64,000 nt of DNA from an uncultured Cellvibrio sp. (GTDB lineage Bacteria > Pseudomonadota > Gammaproteobacteria > Pseudomonadales > Cellvibrionaceae): assembly GCA_946481095.1 (NCBI GenBank), contig CAMLML010000010.1, positions 10,217 to 74,216 of the forward strand, given 5' to 3'. A program made the position numbers and the translations under genes. The notes beneath the pieces are model-generated. The model had not been told where the DNA came from. It saw only the letters and a list, made by a program, of their open reading frames with translations, and searched no databases. Below, one piece after another: positions 35,169 to 46,637 of this stretch. Numbering within the stretch: the stretch's first letter is position 1; every line of letters begins with the position of its first letter.

Positions 35169-35194
35169 GCAGCCCCTTGTGGGCTGCTTTTTTT
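35169..35194 (+). terminator. Rho-independent terminator after yjdM
   Basis: GCAGCCC pairs with GGGCTGC around a short CTTGT loop and is followed by seven T. It lies 27 bp after the yjdM stop. Confidence 0.92.
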
Positions 35195-35271
35195 CAAACT
35201 GTAGATCCACAGAAGCAGACTTAGATCGAGCTTGAGTATTCTTTCAGCCCTGAATAACCCCGGGCCTATGA

Positions 35272-35612
35272 TTATTCATGATCCATATTTAATGCGAGTC
35301 TTGTGTTAGTGCTGTATTGCAATAAGCGTCCTTTCAACATTTGATAAACCACCGGCAATAAAAACAACGACAATAAGGGCGCCGTGATCATGCCACCATA
35401 GGTGCGGCAATACGGCTCATGATTTCCGAGCCGGTACCATTGCCGAGAAAAATCGGCATTAGCCCCGCGACAATCACTGTCACCGTCATCATTTTAGAGC
35501 GAATGCGCAACACAGCACCTTCCTGAATAGCTCCAAGCAAATCCTGCTGTTTTGTTGTACCCACCTCAATCTTCTGATGCAGGCTCTCTTTAGAGAGCCA
35601 CATATCAATCAA
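35272..35612 (-). pseudogene. Frameshifted 3' fragment of a cusA/czcA-type RND gene
   Basis: Bases 35343-35562 are about 93% identical to the 3' end of the intact cusA gene (37987-38210), in the same orientation. The fragment encodes TQQDLL-like to [20 protein letters not shown]. It then loses frame through a 4-bp deletion near 35390 relative to the intact copy. After the deletion the old frame continues to a different tail (VVYQMLKGRLLQ ... MDHE) and a stop at 35272. No N-terminal part exists, so it is a relic of a second RND pump gene. It and cusA flank the receptor gene at 35756 as direct repeats. Confidence 0.85.
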
Positions 35613-35676
35613 ATCTCCATTTAAACCTGTGTCAGGCCATTAGTGGCGCTTGTCATCACATAAGCGTCAATCTATA

Positions 35677-35699
35677 ATAAGAATAATAATCATTTGTGA
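35677..35699. promoter_or_regulatory. Fur-box-like sequence before the TonB receptor
   Basis: The AT-rich run AATAAGAATAATAATCATTT contains repeated GATAAT-type hexamers, with an inverted ATCATT, as in Fur boxes. It lies about 57-79 bp before the receptor start. It fits iron repression of a siderophore receptor. The match is by eye. Confidence 0.55.
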
Positions 35700-35755
35700 T
35701 TTATTGTCAGTAGATAGTGGTTCTAAACATCGAAGAATAGCCGAGGCCCAAGTAC

Positions 35756-37873
35756 ATGATTTTAACTAACAACTGTTTCGTGCAAGCAAAACTTGCTTTA
35801 TTTATAGCTAGTCTATCCATTAATGCTTTAGCGCAAACAGATATTGAAGAGCTGGTAGTTACAGCAACACGCACCAATCGCACCATCTCGTCTATTCCAA
35901 ATACAGTCAAACTATTAGATCGCGATGCAATAGAACAACAGCTCGCCGTTAGTTCAAGCCTGCTGGATAGTTTGAGTTTTTCAGTACCGAGCCTCACGCC
36001 CAGTCGCCAGAAAATGACGACGACGGGCGTTACTCTGCGCGGCAGAACACCGCTCTATATGGTAGACAGCATTCCCCAATCCACTCCGCTGCGCAATGGT
36101 GAGCGCAGTGGTTTCACTATTGATTCGGAATTCGTGGAGCGGGTAGAGGTTCTCTACGGTGCTAATGCGATTCAAGGTGTAGGGGCCACTGGAGGGGTAA
36201 TTAATTATGTGACCATCAGCGCGCCCAGCGACGGTAATCTTTTGCAGCGCGTTGGCGTCGAATTGGAAAGCGATAATTTTGAAAATGATGGTTTGCATTT
36301 CCGTACCACTGGCATTCTCGGCAAAAAATCCGGCGCGGCCGATATTGTGATCGGAGCCACCTTTGATGCACAGGATTTATATTACGACGGTTATGGTAAT
36401 CCTGTGGGTGCAGACACAACTCAAGGCGATACCATGGATAGCAAAACTAAAAACGTGTTTACGAAATTCGGCTACGACTTTAGTGATGTACGCCGCCTTG
36501 AAGTCACCGGAAATTATTTTAAATTAGCAGGCGATGGGGATTATGTTGGTATAGCTGGTGATATTGAAAATGGTATTCCCGCTACATCAACCGAAGGAGA
36601 GCCGCCAGCCGAGCCAACCTATAACGAAGCCAGCAATATCGCCGTCACTTTTACAGAGAAAAATCTCTATGGCGGCAACCTTAACGCACAGGCTTTTTAT
36701 TATGATTTTTATGCCCTCTACGGTGCCGGGATTTTCGCTGCATTACAAGACGCTGCGATTGCGCCGGTTGGAACACTGGTAGAGCAATCTGCGTTGGACT
36801 CAGAAAAATTTGGCGTAAAACTCACCTATAGCAAAGAAGACTCTCTCTGGTCAGGGCTACAGCTGGTAGCCGGTCTGGACTATTTGCAAGACAAAACCTT
36901 GCAGGAGTTAGCGCAAACCGGGCGAGTGTGGGTACCGGAAATGATCTATCGTGGCTGGGCTGGCCTGTTACAACTGGAACAATCCCTGTTGAGTGATAGG
37001 CTGCGTATTTCTGCGGGAGCACGCAGTGAACATGTTGAATTAGACGTGCCGGATTTCACTACCATCGCCAGTGCCAAATCCACATTTGTCAGCGGCGGTA
37101 CACCCAGTTTTGAGAAAACACTGGGCAACTTCGGGCTCGTTTATGACCTAAGCGATCAAGTTACATTGTTTTCCTCTTACACCCAAGGCTTCACTATGCC
37201 TGATGCCGGTTTAATTTTGCGTGCGGTAAATACGCCTAATCAGACCGTGGATTCGTTAGTGGATCTACAGCCAGTGGTCGCCGATAACATTGAAACTGGC
37301 GTTAACTACAAAATTGCTGGTTTTGCTTTGGATGCCAGTTACTTTTGGTCTGATTCGGATTTGGGATCGCGCATACAAGTGGTCAATGGTGCGGGTCAGA
37401 TTCGTCGCGAAAAAACGGAAATAGACGGCTGGGAAATTACTACCAGTTACCAATTTTCATCGGGCATAAAAATAGGGACTGCCTACAGCAATCTTGATGG
37501 CCGTTATGATTCCAATGCCGATGGCAAGGTTGATAAAGATTTGGATGGCCGCAATATTGCCGCCAACCGTTGGAATAGTTTTGTAGAGGGTTCGCTTACA
37601 CAACAATTCGATGCACGTTTGCAATATTCAAAATTATTGGATCGCGATTTTGATGGTGGTTTGCCGCAACATAATTTTGAAGGTTACGATTTGGTGGACC
37701 TCATCATGACTTACGATACTTTATCTGCGGGTAAATTAACGCTCGGTATCCAGAATGTGTTCGCTGAAGAATATATCACTTACTTTTCGCAATCTTACCC
37801 TGCCACCACCGATGACAATTATGTATCAGGGCGTGGACGGGTAATAACACTTGGCTGGAAAATGGATTTATAA
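35756..37873 (+). CDS. TonB-dependent siderophore-type receptor
   Basis: The 705-aa outer-membrane receptor has a signal peptide ending at ALAQ, a TonB box IEELVVTATR, and a plug domain. The plug contains TTTGVTLRGRTPLYMVDSIP and VERVEVLYGANAIQGVGATG. The barrel ends with VITLGWKMDL. The plug matches siderophore receptors, and a Fur-like box lies upstream. No siderophore biosynthesis or permease gene is adjacent. It stands alone on the plus strand between two minus-strand copies of a cusA 3' sequence, as if inserted into, or trapped beside, a duplicated efflux locus. Confidence 0.9.
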   Translation: MILTNNCFVQAKLALFIASLSINALAQTDIEELVVTATRTNRTISSIPNTVKLLDRDAIEQQLAVSSSLLDSLSFSVPSLTPSRQKMTTTGVTLRGRTPLYMVDSIPQSTPLRNGERSGFTIDSEFVERVEVLYGANAIQGVGATGGVINYVTISAPSDGNLLQRVGVELESDNFENDGLHFRTTGILGKKSGAADIVIGATFDAQDLYYDGYGNPVGADTTQGDTMDSKTKNVFTKFGYDFSDVRRLEVTGNYFKLAGDGDYVGIAGDIENGIPATSTEGEPPAEPTYNEASNIAVTFTEKNLYGGNLNAQAFYYDFYALYGAGIFAALQDAAIAPVGTLVEQSALDSEKFGVKLTYSKEDSLWSGLQLVAGLDYLQDKTLQELAQTGRVWVPEMIYRGWAGLLQLEQSLLSDRLRISAGARSEHVELDVPDFTTIASAKSTFVSGGTPSFEKTLGNFGLVYDLSDQVTLFSSYTQGFTMPDAGLILRAVNTPNQTVDSLVDLQPVVADNIETGVNYKIAGFALDASYFWSDSDLGSRIQVVNGAGQIRREKTEIDGWEITTSYQFSSGIKIGTAYSNLDGRYDSNADGKVDKDLDGRNIAANRWNSFVEGSLTQQFDARLQYSKLLDRDFDGGLPQHNFEGYDLVDLIMTYDTLSAGKLTLGIQNVFAEEYITYFSQSYPATTDDNYVSGRGRVITLGWKMDL

Positions 37874-37929
37874 CCGCACACTAGTGCGAGTTAATACCTG
37901 AGACGGGTGAGCCTTCAGCGTTGGCACTA

Positions 37930-37956
37930 CCCAGCAGTAGCATTACTACTGCTGGG
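37930..37956. terminator. Bidirectional hairpin between the receptor and cusA
   Basis: CCCAGCAGTAG and CTACTGCTGGG form a perfect 11-bp stem around CATTA. It follows the receptor gene by 57 bp and overlaps the cusA stop codon on the other strand, so it can serve both convergent genes. The T-tract is short. Confidence 0.7.
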
Positions 37957-40900
37957 ATTTATGAAGAGCAGAGCCTCTCATTAACTGATAAACCACCGGC
38001 AATAAAAACAACGACAATAAGGGTGCCGTGATCATGCCGCCCACCATGGGTGCGGCAATACGGCTCATAATTTCCGAGCCGGTACCACTGCCGAGAAAAA
38101 TCGGCATTAGCCCCGCAACAATCACTGTCACCGTCATCATTTTGGGGCGAATGCGCAACACAGCACCCTCTTGAATAGCATCAAGCAAATCCTGCTGTGT
38201 TGTAGTGCCCAATTCGATGCGCCGCTGCCAGGCCTGTTTCAGGTAGAGCAACATGATTACCCCGAATTCGGCAGACACCCCGGCCAGTGCAATAAACCCG
38301 ACGGCTGTTGCAACTGATAGCTCGTAGTCCATCAGGTATAACAGCCAAATGCCGCCAGTTAATGCAAAAGGTAAAGTGCCCATGATTAACAGGGCTTCAT
38401 CCAGGCGGGAAAAGGTCAGGAATAACAGCACAAGAACGATAACGAGCGTTGCCGGGACAATCCATTGCAGGCGGGCATTGGCGCGTTCCATAAATTCAAA
38501 CTGGCCTGCGTAGCTGATACTGGTGCCCGGTAGTAAAGTCACCTGTTGCTTAATGGTTTGTTGTAGATCTCTCACCGTCGATCCCAAGTCGCGGTCGCGT
38601 ACATCAATGTAAACCACACTGGTGGGGCGGGCATTTTCGCTTTTGAGCATGCTGGGGCCATCGGTGACCTTGATGGTGGCAATCGTACCCAGTGTGATTT
38701 GGCTGCCGAGTGGAGTAATGATGGGTAGGTTTTGCAGCTTGCCAATGCTGTCACGCCAATCGCGCGGATAGCGCAGGTTGATAGGGAAACGTGCACGTCC
38801 ATCTACGACTTCACCAATATTGTCGCCGCCAATTAGACTGCTTACTACGGACTGCGCCTGAGTGATGCTCAGACCATAACGTGCGAGTGCAGCGCGGTCG
38901 AACTGGATATCAAGATAGCGCCCACCACCCAAGCGCTCGGCAACTGCCGAGGAGATACCGGGGACGGTTTTGGCAACTTGCGCAACCTGTTGGGCGACAT
39001 GGTCTATATCGGCCAGGTTCTGGCCTGCAACCTTGACGCCGATGGGGCTTTTGATCCCGGTGGCCAGCATATCGATGCGGTTGCGGATGGGCGGAATCCA
39101 GATATTGGATAGCCCCGGTATTTTGACCCGTGCATCCAGTTCAGCCATGAGTTTTTCGGGAGTCATGCCGAGGCGCCACTGATCACGGGGCTTAAACTGG
39201 ATGGTAGTTTCAAACATCTCCAGCGGGGCCGGATCAGTAGCGCTGTCGCTGCGGCCAGCCTTGCCAAACACGCGCTCCACTTCCGGGACAGTTTTAATCA
39301 GCCGATCTGTTTGTTGCAGCAAGCGGCTGGCCTGTTGGGCACTTAACCCCGGCAAGGCACTGGGCATGTACAGTAAATCCCCTTCGTCCAGCGGCGGCAG
39401 GAATTCACTGCCCAGCTGGCTCAGTGGCCAGGCGGTGCTCAGTAATACCGCCAATGCAAAACCCAGTGTCGTTTTCGGGTGACGCAAAACTCCGGTCAAC
39501 AGTGGACGATAACCCCGGATCAGCCAGCGATTGATGGGGTTTTGGTGTTCCTCCGGAATCCGGCCACGAATCCAGTAACCCATCAGCACTGGAATTAGCG
39601 TGATAGACAAACCAGCTGCTGCTGCCATCGCGTAAGTTTTGGTGAACGCGAGTGGGCCAAAGAGCCGACCTTCCTGTGCTTCTAGCGTAAATACCGGAAT
39701 AAACGAGAGAGTGACAATAAGCAGCGAGAAAAACAGCGCGGGTCCCACCTCAGCAGCAGCCTGGGTCAATACCTGCCAGCGTTTCTCACCGATGAGTTCT
39801 TGCTCGGGATGTTGCTGCTGCCATCGCTCCAGATGTTTGTGGGCATTTTCAATCATAACGATGGCTGCATCCACCATCGCCCCTATGGCAATGGCAATGC
39901 CGCCAAGGGACATGATATTGGCGTTGATCCCCTGGTAGCGCATCACTACAAAAGCAATCAACACCCCAAGTGGCAGGGCCACAATCGCTACCAACGCAGA
40001 GCGCCAATGCCAGAGGAATAAAGCACAGACCAGTGCAACCACCAAAAATTCTTCAAGTAGTTTATAGGTCAGGTTGGTAACGGCGCGGTCGATCAGCAAA
40101 CTGCGGTCGTAAGTGGCGATGATCTCGACTCCGTCTGGCAAACTGCCTTGAAGTTGCGCCAATTTTTCCTTAACCGCTGCGATAGTAGCGCGGGCATTTC
40201 CGCCCGAGCGCATCACCACAATACCGCCGGTGACTTCACCTTCTCCATCCAGTTCCGCAATACCCCGGCGCATTTCCGGCCCGAGCTGGATGTGGGCAAC
40301 ATCGGCCAGGGTAACGGGAATGTTCTCCACCAACTTTAGCGGTATAGATTTGAAATCATCCAATGTGCGCAAGTAACCGCTGGCACGGATCATCAGTTCG
40401 GCTTCACCCAGCTCAAGAACACCGCCACCAGTTTCCTGATTAGCCTGCTGCACAGCGGTAATCACCGCCTCATGGGACAAGTTATGGGCTGCAAGGCGGA
40501 TCGGGTCCAGCACCACTTGGTATTGCTTGACCATACCGCCGATAGCGGCGACTTCGGCCACATCCGGTAAAGGCGCCAGTTCAAAACGCAGGAACCAATC
40601 CTGCAATGCTCGCAATTGGGCAATATCCTGTTGGCCCGTCTTATCGACCAGGGCGTACTGGAATATCCAGCCCACACCGGTGGCATCCGGCCCCAATGCC
40701 GGAGTGGCGCTGGCCGGTAGCTGCGCTTGCATTTGGCTCAAGGACTCCAAAACGCGGGAGCGCGCCCAGTAAAGATCGGTGCCATCCTCAAACAAAACAT
40801 ACACAAAACTATCGCCGTACATTGAATAACCGCGCACGGTTTTAGCGCCGGGCACCGAAAGCATTTTGCTGGCCAAGGGGTAAGTCACCTGGTTTTCCAC

Positions 40901-41080
40901 CAGCTCGGGCGCTTGGCCGGGGAAGCTGGTGCGGATAATGACTTGCACATCCGATAAGTCGGGTAAGGCATCAATGGGTGTGGATTTGATGGCCCAAACT
41001 CCCCAGCCGCTGAGCAACAGCGAGGTTAAAAGCACCAAAACCCGGTGGGCGACAGACCAATGAATCAACCGGCTAATCAT
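37946..41080 (-). CDS. cusA: CusA-type heavy-metal RND efflux pump
   Basis: This inner-membrane pump subunit of about 1044 aa belongs to the HME-RND family. It begins [18 protein letters not shown] and continues with [19 protein letters not shown] CusA start motifs. It has 12 transmembrane helices in two halves, large periplasmic loops, and the helix 4 segment [20 protein letters not shown] with the proton-relay acidic residues. Sequence pattern and the HMBD domain in its partner favour Cu(I)/Ag(I) export over Zn/Co/Cd (CzcA). The ATG at 41080 is preceded by GGGAGGA and overlaps the cusB end by 8 bp; the frame from 41110 is too long. No outer-membrane CusC gene is in the operon. Confidence 0.9.
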   Translation of the reverse strand: MISRLIHWSVAHRVLVLLTSLLLSGWGVWAIKSTPIDALPDLSDVQVIIRTSFPGQAPELVENQVTYPLASKMLSVPGAKTVRGYSMYGDSFVYVLFEDGTDLYWARSRVLESLSQMQAQLPASATPALGPDATGVGWIFQYALVDKTGQQDIAQLRALQDWFLRFELAPLPDVAEVAAIGGMVKQYQVVLDPIRLAAHNLSHEAVITAVQQANQETGGGVLELGEAELMIRASGYLRTLDDFKSIPLKLVENIPVTLADVAHIQLGPEMRRGIAELDGEGEVTGGIVVMRSGGNARATIAAVKEKLAQLQGSLPDGVEIIATYDRSLLIDRAVTNLTYKLLEEFLVVALVCALFLWHWRSALVAIVALPLGVLIAFVVMRYQGINANIMSLGGIAIAIGAMVDAAIVMIENAHKHLERWQQQHPEQELIGEKRWQVLTQAAAEVGPALFFSLLIVTLSFIPVFTLEAQEGRLFGPLAFTKTYAMAAAAGLSITLIPVLMGYWIRGRIPEEHQNPINRWLIRGYRPLLTGVLRHPKTTLGFALAVLLSTAWPLSQLGSEFLPPLDEGDLLYMPSALPGLSAQQASRLLQQTDRLIKTVPEVERVFGKAGRSDSATDPAPLEMFETTIQFKPRDQWRLGMTPEKLMAELDARVKIPGLSNIWIPPIRNRIDMLATGIKSPIGVKVAGQNLADIDHVAQQVAQVAKTVPGISSAVAERLGGGRYLDIQFDRAALARYGLSITQAQSVVSSLIGGDNIGEVVDGRARFPINLRYPRDWRDSIGKLQNLPIITPLGSQITLGTIATIKVTDGPSMLKSENARPTSVVYIDVRDRDLGSTVRDLQQTIKQQVTLLPGTSISYAGQFEFMERANARLQWIVPATLVIVLVLLFLTFSRLDEALLIMGTLPFALTGGIWLLYLMDYELSVATAVGFIALAGVSAEFGVIMLLYLKQAWQRRIELGTTTQQDLLDAIQEGAVLRIRPKMMTVTVIVAGLMPIFLGSGTGSEIMSRIAAPMVGGMITAPLLSLFLLPVVYQLMRGSALHKSQQ

Positions 41081-42305
41081 GGTCGTGTCCTCCCGCTGTT
41101 TTTGGTGCAATTCCCAAAAAGGAGGCTTCAGAGTCCAACAGGAACTGGCCGCTGACCACCACCTCCTGATCCTCCTCTAAACCCTCGCTGATGAGTGTTT
41201 GGTTACCCACCTCATGGCCAGTAATAATTTCCACTGGGCGAAATTTGCCACCAGCCTCAGCCAGCATCACCAACACCCGTTTTCCCGTGCGGATTACCGA
41301 CTCAGTGGGTACAAACAATCCGGTTTCTCCAGTGGATGATTGCAAGATTACACGTCCACTGGTGCCGGGTTTCAGGCGTCCTTCGGGATTATCCAACAGG
41401 ATACGGGCAGTCAAGGTGCGGGAGCCGACATTGATAGATGGCAACAGGTATTCCAGCGTGCCGATCAGTACAGGGTCACCGGGATTAGCGGAATTGAAAA
41501 TTGCCTTGTCACCTGCGCGCAAGCCGGTTGCTCGTGCTTCAGGAATGGCAGCATCCAGCCACAGGCTGTCCAGATTGTTAATTTTTGCCAGAGTAGCACC
41601 ACCGGTCAGCGCCATACCGACTTTAACATCCAGCATATCCACCACACCCGAGATGGGTGACGTGATGGTTACACGGGTCTCTGGTTGGCGGGTTTTTTCC
41701 ACTCTGGCAATCAAGGCATTGGGCATCCCGAGTAATTGCAGGCGTGCACGCAATGTCGCTAACAAATGAGGATTCTGGTCAATCGGTTGGGAGAGCAGCT
41801 CATTTTGGGCGTCCAGCCATTCGGGTATCTGGAATTCGGCAAGCGGCTGACCGGCACTGACCTTGTCACCCACCGCTAGCGGCCAGGCTTTTTCCACAAA
41901 CCCCGCCGCGCGCAATTGCACTATCGCCTGGTTGCGCTGGTTAAATTGCAATTGCCCAGCGACTTCCAGCTCGCTATGTATTGGTAGGCGCTGCACCCTG
42001 GCTTTGCGCATACCGAGGTTTTGCACCAGGGCTGCATCAATGGTTAGCCCCGATTCCTGGGTTGATGGCGCCGCATATTTGGGTACCAGATCCATATCCA
42101 TAAAAGGTGATGGCCCCGGTTTGTCAAAATGCCGGTCAGGCACCATGGGGTCATACCAATAGAGCACCTTGGGTTCCTGTTCGGCTGGAGTGGATGTTGT
42201 AGCATCGACTACTAACCCTGATTGCCATTTCGAGCCTATGCCAAGACCCAGCACCAGAGCACCCACTGCAACGGACACCCACAAACGTAGAGAATGAGGT
42301 TTCAT
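41073..42305 (-). CDS. cusB: CusB-type periplasmic adaptor with heavy-metal-binding domain
   Basis: The 410-aa membrane-fusion protein has one N-terminal anchor. A heavy-metal-binding domain ([20 protein letters not shown], then MDMDLVP) follows, then lipoyl/barrel-sandwich and beta-barrel domains ([19 protein letters not shown] and [10 protein letters not shown]). The short His/Asp tail is GGHDHD. The Met-rich domain is the feature of CusB, which hands Cu(I) or Ag(I) to CusA. It is followed directly by cusA and preceded by the Cys-rich gene at 42400. Confidence 0.9.
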   Translation of the reverse strand: MKPHSLRLWVSVAVGALVLGLGIGSKWQSGLVVDATTSTPAEQEPKVLYWYDPMVPDRHFDKPGPSPFMDMDLVPKYAAPSTQESGLTIDAALVQNLGMRKARVQRLPIHSELEVAGQLQFNQRNQAIVQLRAAGFVEKAWPLAVGDKVSAGQPLAEFQIPEWLDAQNELLSQPIDQNPHLLATLRARLQLLGMPNALIARVEKTRQPETRVTITSPISGVVDMLDVKVGMALTGGATLAKINNLDSLWLDAAIPEARATGLRAGDKAIFNSANPGDPVLIGTLEYLLPSINVGSRTLTARILLDNPEGRLKPGTSGRVILQSSTGETGLFVPTESVIRTGKRVLVMLAEAGGKFRPVEIITGHEVGNQTLISEGLEEDQEVVVSGQFLLDSEASFLGIAPKTAGGHDHD

Positions 42306-42399
42306 ACAAAAAATTCCTAAAAGACGATAAAAAACGTCCGCCCAATAAGCAGTGTCAGGTTATAGCCGTCACCGGTTCAGGCGAGTGTTATCAGATCAA

Positions 42400-42756
42400 T
42401 CAGGAAGCACTTGGAGGTCGCCAGATACTGGCGGGATTTAATGTTGTGAGACGCTGCAATGGCGGCTTGGATGATAGGGAAAGATCCGCAAGTGATGAAA
42501 AAACGCTGGGTACTGGTAGATATACCTGAGCTGGTGTTTTACAAAGGTGACAAGTTTTCGCAGTTTTGCAGGGATTGAGGTTGCTCGTGTCATCTTCATC
42601 CGGGCAACAGGGCATGGAGTCGCTACTCTCCATATCATCCATCGTCATGGTCATTTTCTCAGGGCATGGCGATGCAGACAGCAAGACTTCTGCCGCCACT
42701 TGAAGGGGCATCAGGATGCTGAGCAATAATACAACTAACAGTATGTATCGAGGCAT
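42400..42756 (-). CDS. Secreted Met/Cys-rich small protein with C-terminal IWRPP motif
   Basis: The 118-aa product has a signal peptide (YILLVVLLLSILMPLQVAA). A Met/Cys/Asp-rich segment follows (PCPEKMTMTMDDMESSDSMP, CCPDED), then a CHLCKT pair and a terminal ASIWRPPSAS. It is the first gene of the minus-strand cusBA unit, 94 bp before cusB. Its plan mirrors the 1436-1723 protein. A periplasmic copper-binding role like other small proteins before Cus operons is inferred. Confidence 0.7.
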   Translation of the reverse strand: MPRYILLVVLLLSILMPLQVAAEVLLSASPCPEKMTMTMDDMESSDSMPCCPDEDDTSNLNPCKTAKTCHLCKTPAQVYLPVPSVFSSLADLSLSSKPPLQRLTTLNPASIWRPPSAS

Positions 42757-42855
42757 ATTTCTATTCTAGCTCCAAGAATCTACGTTGGCATTAGATTTCC
42801 GCAGGCCATTCACTTCTGTACTGCTTTTGTAGCCATATTTTAATCAATAACCTAA

Positions 42856-42888
42856 TAACATTAGATAACGCTCCATTATCTAATGTTA
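42856..42888. repeat. Perfect 13-bp inverted repeat upstream of the KfrA-like gene
   Basis: TAACATTAGATAA (42856-42868) and TTATCTAATGTTA (42876-42888) are exact reverse complements with a 7-bp spacer. No T-run follows. With the TATGTAATTACATA palindrome at 42929-42942 it may form operator sites for the KfrA-like protein, since KfrA proteins repress their own promoters through long palindromes, or mark the boundary of the metal block. Confidence 0.6.
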
Positions 42889-42980
42889 CATTTGGTCGAT
42901 TGTTGATCATTTTATTATTCTAATTTAGTATGTAATTACATAGTACGTAATACGGTACGAAATAATCTGAGGGGGGGGGC

Positions 42981-43916
42981 ATGATAATGGCAAATAGCGG
43001 CGTCAACAAAATACAAGTCAAAAAGGCACGAAATGCAATCATTGCGAGGGGCGAGAACCCTTCAATCGACGCCGTTCGGGTGGAGTTGGGAAACACTGGC
43101 TCTAAAACAACTATTAGCAATTATTTAAGGGAGATAGCATCTGAAGAGAATGTAGGTAAGAAAGCTGGGGTGAGTGAGTTGGTTCTCTCACTTGTAGAAA
43201 ATCTGTCCCTACAACTACATCAGGAAGCGCAACAAGTCGTTGAGGAGGCTCAAAAGAACTATCAGGTCAGTATCAATACCTTGAAATCCCAAAAAGAAGG
43301 GTTAGCTCGCCAGTTGGAGGGGGCTCAACAACAAATTAACGAACTTCAAGCTAAAAACAAAACCATTGAACAAGAGCATGAATCTCTTTTGACCAATCAT
43401 CAAGTATTGAATGTAAGTGTAGGTAAGTTGGAACAGCACCTTGCCGATAAAATTCAGCAGCTTGAGGAAAGGAATAACCATATACTATCCATTGAAGAAA
43501 AACATTTGCATTCGAGGGAAGCGTTGGAGCATTACAGAAATGCATCGAAAGACCAGAGGGACCAGGATCAACGACGACATGAAAACCAAATCCAGCAGCT
43601 TCAAGCCGATATTCGTCAATTAAATCAAACGCTTTCAATAAAACAAACAGAGATTACTCAGCTCAATAAGGATAACGCTCGACTCACTACAGAGCTGAAT
43701 GCATCACGTAAACAACTTTATCATTTAGAGCGGCAGCTGGAACAACTGGAATCTGACCACGCCCAGGAGAAAGAAAAGTCGGCAATTCAATATGCTTCCC
43801 AAATTCAAAAACTTGAACAAATGGTGCATCAATTAAATATTGATTTAGCGTCGGCTCAAACAGAGATTCGCGTGAAAAATCAGCTCTTTGAGTCGTTTAA
43901 TGTTCGGATTAAGTAG
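42981..43916 (+). CDS. KfrA-like DNA-binding coiled-coil protein
   Basis: The 311-aa protein begins with a KfrA_N-type helix-turn-helix (about residues 1-60: VKKARNAIIARGENPSIDAV, then TTISNYLREI). From about residue 80 it is nearly all heptad coiled coil rich in Gln, Glu and Leu. KfrA of broad-host-range plasmids binds its own operator and forms filament-like complexes that aid plasmid segregation; chromosomal copies often sit on mobile islands. The start codon is preceded by a run of nine G (42971-42979) that doubles as the ribosome-binding site. Two strong palindromes lie upstream. Confidence 0.8.
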   Translation: MIMANSGVNKIQVKKARNAIIARGENPSIDAVRVELGNTGSKTTISNYLREIASEENVGKKAGVSELVLSLVENLSLQLHQEAQQVVEEAQKNYQVSINTLKSQKEGLARQLEGAQQQINELQAKNKTIEQEHESLLTNHQVLNVSVGKLEQHLADKIQQLEERNNHILSIEEKHLHSREALEHYRNASKDQRDQDQRRHENQIQQLQADIRQLNQTLSIKQTEITQLNKDNARLTTELNASRKQLYHLERQLEQLESDHAQEKEKSAIQYASQIQKLEQMVHQLNIDLASAQTEIRVKNQLFESFNVRIK

Positions 43917-44104
43917 AGTTTCGTTGGTTGTTGGCGCGCTGTCGCATTAGTTAGCGTATTTTTATAATGTTTTACTAAAATTGGACAGCGAATGTTTTGG
44001 TAAAAGTGTTCGTTTTACTAGGGTTTTTACTTTTGGTTTTATAGTCTTTTGATTAACTCCACATATCGCCTAAAAAAATATATTCATCATGCTGTCATCA
44101 AAAG

Positions 44105-44130
44105 CCGAAAGAATCTCTTTCGGTTTTTTT
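44105..44130 (+). terminator. Rho-independent terminator after the KfrA-like gene
   Basis: CCGAAAGA pairs with TCTTTCGG around a 3-base loop and is followed by seven T. It lies about 190 bp after the stop of the coiled-coil gene. Nothing else was seen between 43917 and the terminator. Confidence 0.85.
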
Positions 44131-44183
44131 ATTTTTCATTTCTCGAAAATTCTGAACTATTGTTTTATCAGCTCATCAGAGTC

Positions 44184-44220
44184 ATAGGGGCTCGCTATAG
44201 GCCCCATATTGATAATCAAA
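44184..44220. promoter_or_regulatory. OxyR-like binding site before katG
   Basis: ATAG-N7-CTAT is followed after exactly seven bases by a weaker half (ATAT-N7-CAAA). This matches the 37-bp OxyR layout of two ATAG-N7-CTAT elements with N7 between them. It ends 87 bp before the katG start. katG is a classic OxyR target, so the position supports the reading; the second half is poor. Confidence 0.5.
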
Positions 44221-44274
44221 TTTTGATATTGCCTTGGAGGATTAAGATACCCACGACCGGCTTGTTTTTCCTAG

Positions 44275-46491
<2,217 letters not shown>

Positions 46492-46498
46492 GTTGATA

Positions 46499-46534
46499 GC
46501 TGCTCACAGAAAAATCTGTGAGCAGCCTTTTTTT
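46499..46534 (+). terminator. Rho-independent terminator of katG
   Basis: GCTGCTCACAG pairs perfectly with CTGTGAGCAGC around AAAAAT, followed by C and seven T. Confidence 0.95.
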
Positions 46535-46637
46535 ATTAGTTTCTGTTTCCTGGTTTTTGAAAGGGGAATACAAGAAGTACAAAATCCGGCTACACTTACG
46601 GGGACTTAACTAGTAACCGTCCACTCAGGGAACCATC

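Noticed and set aside
41191..41769. 192-aa plus-strand frame antisense to cusB
   Set aside because: It arises from the codon pattern of the GC-rich cusB; the product is low-complexity Ser/Arg/Pro and has no family look.
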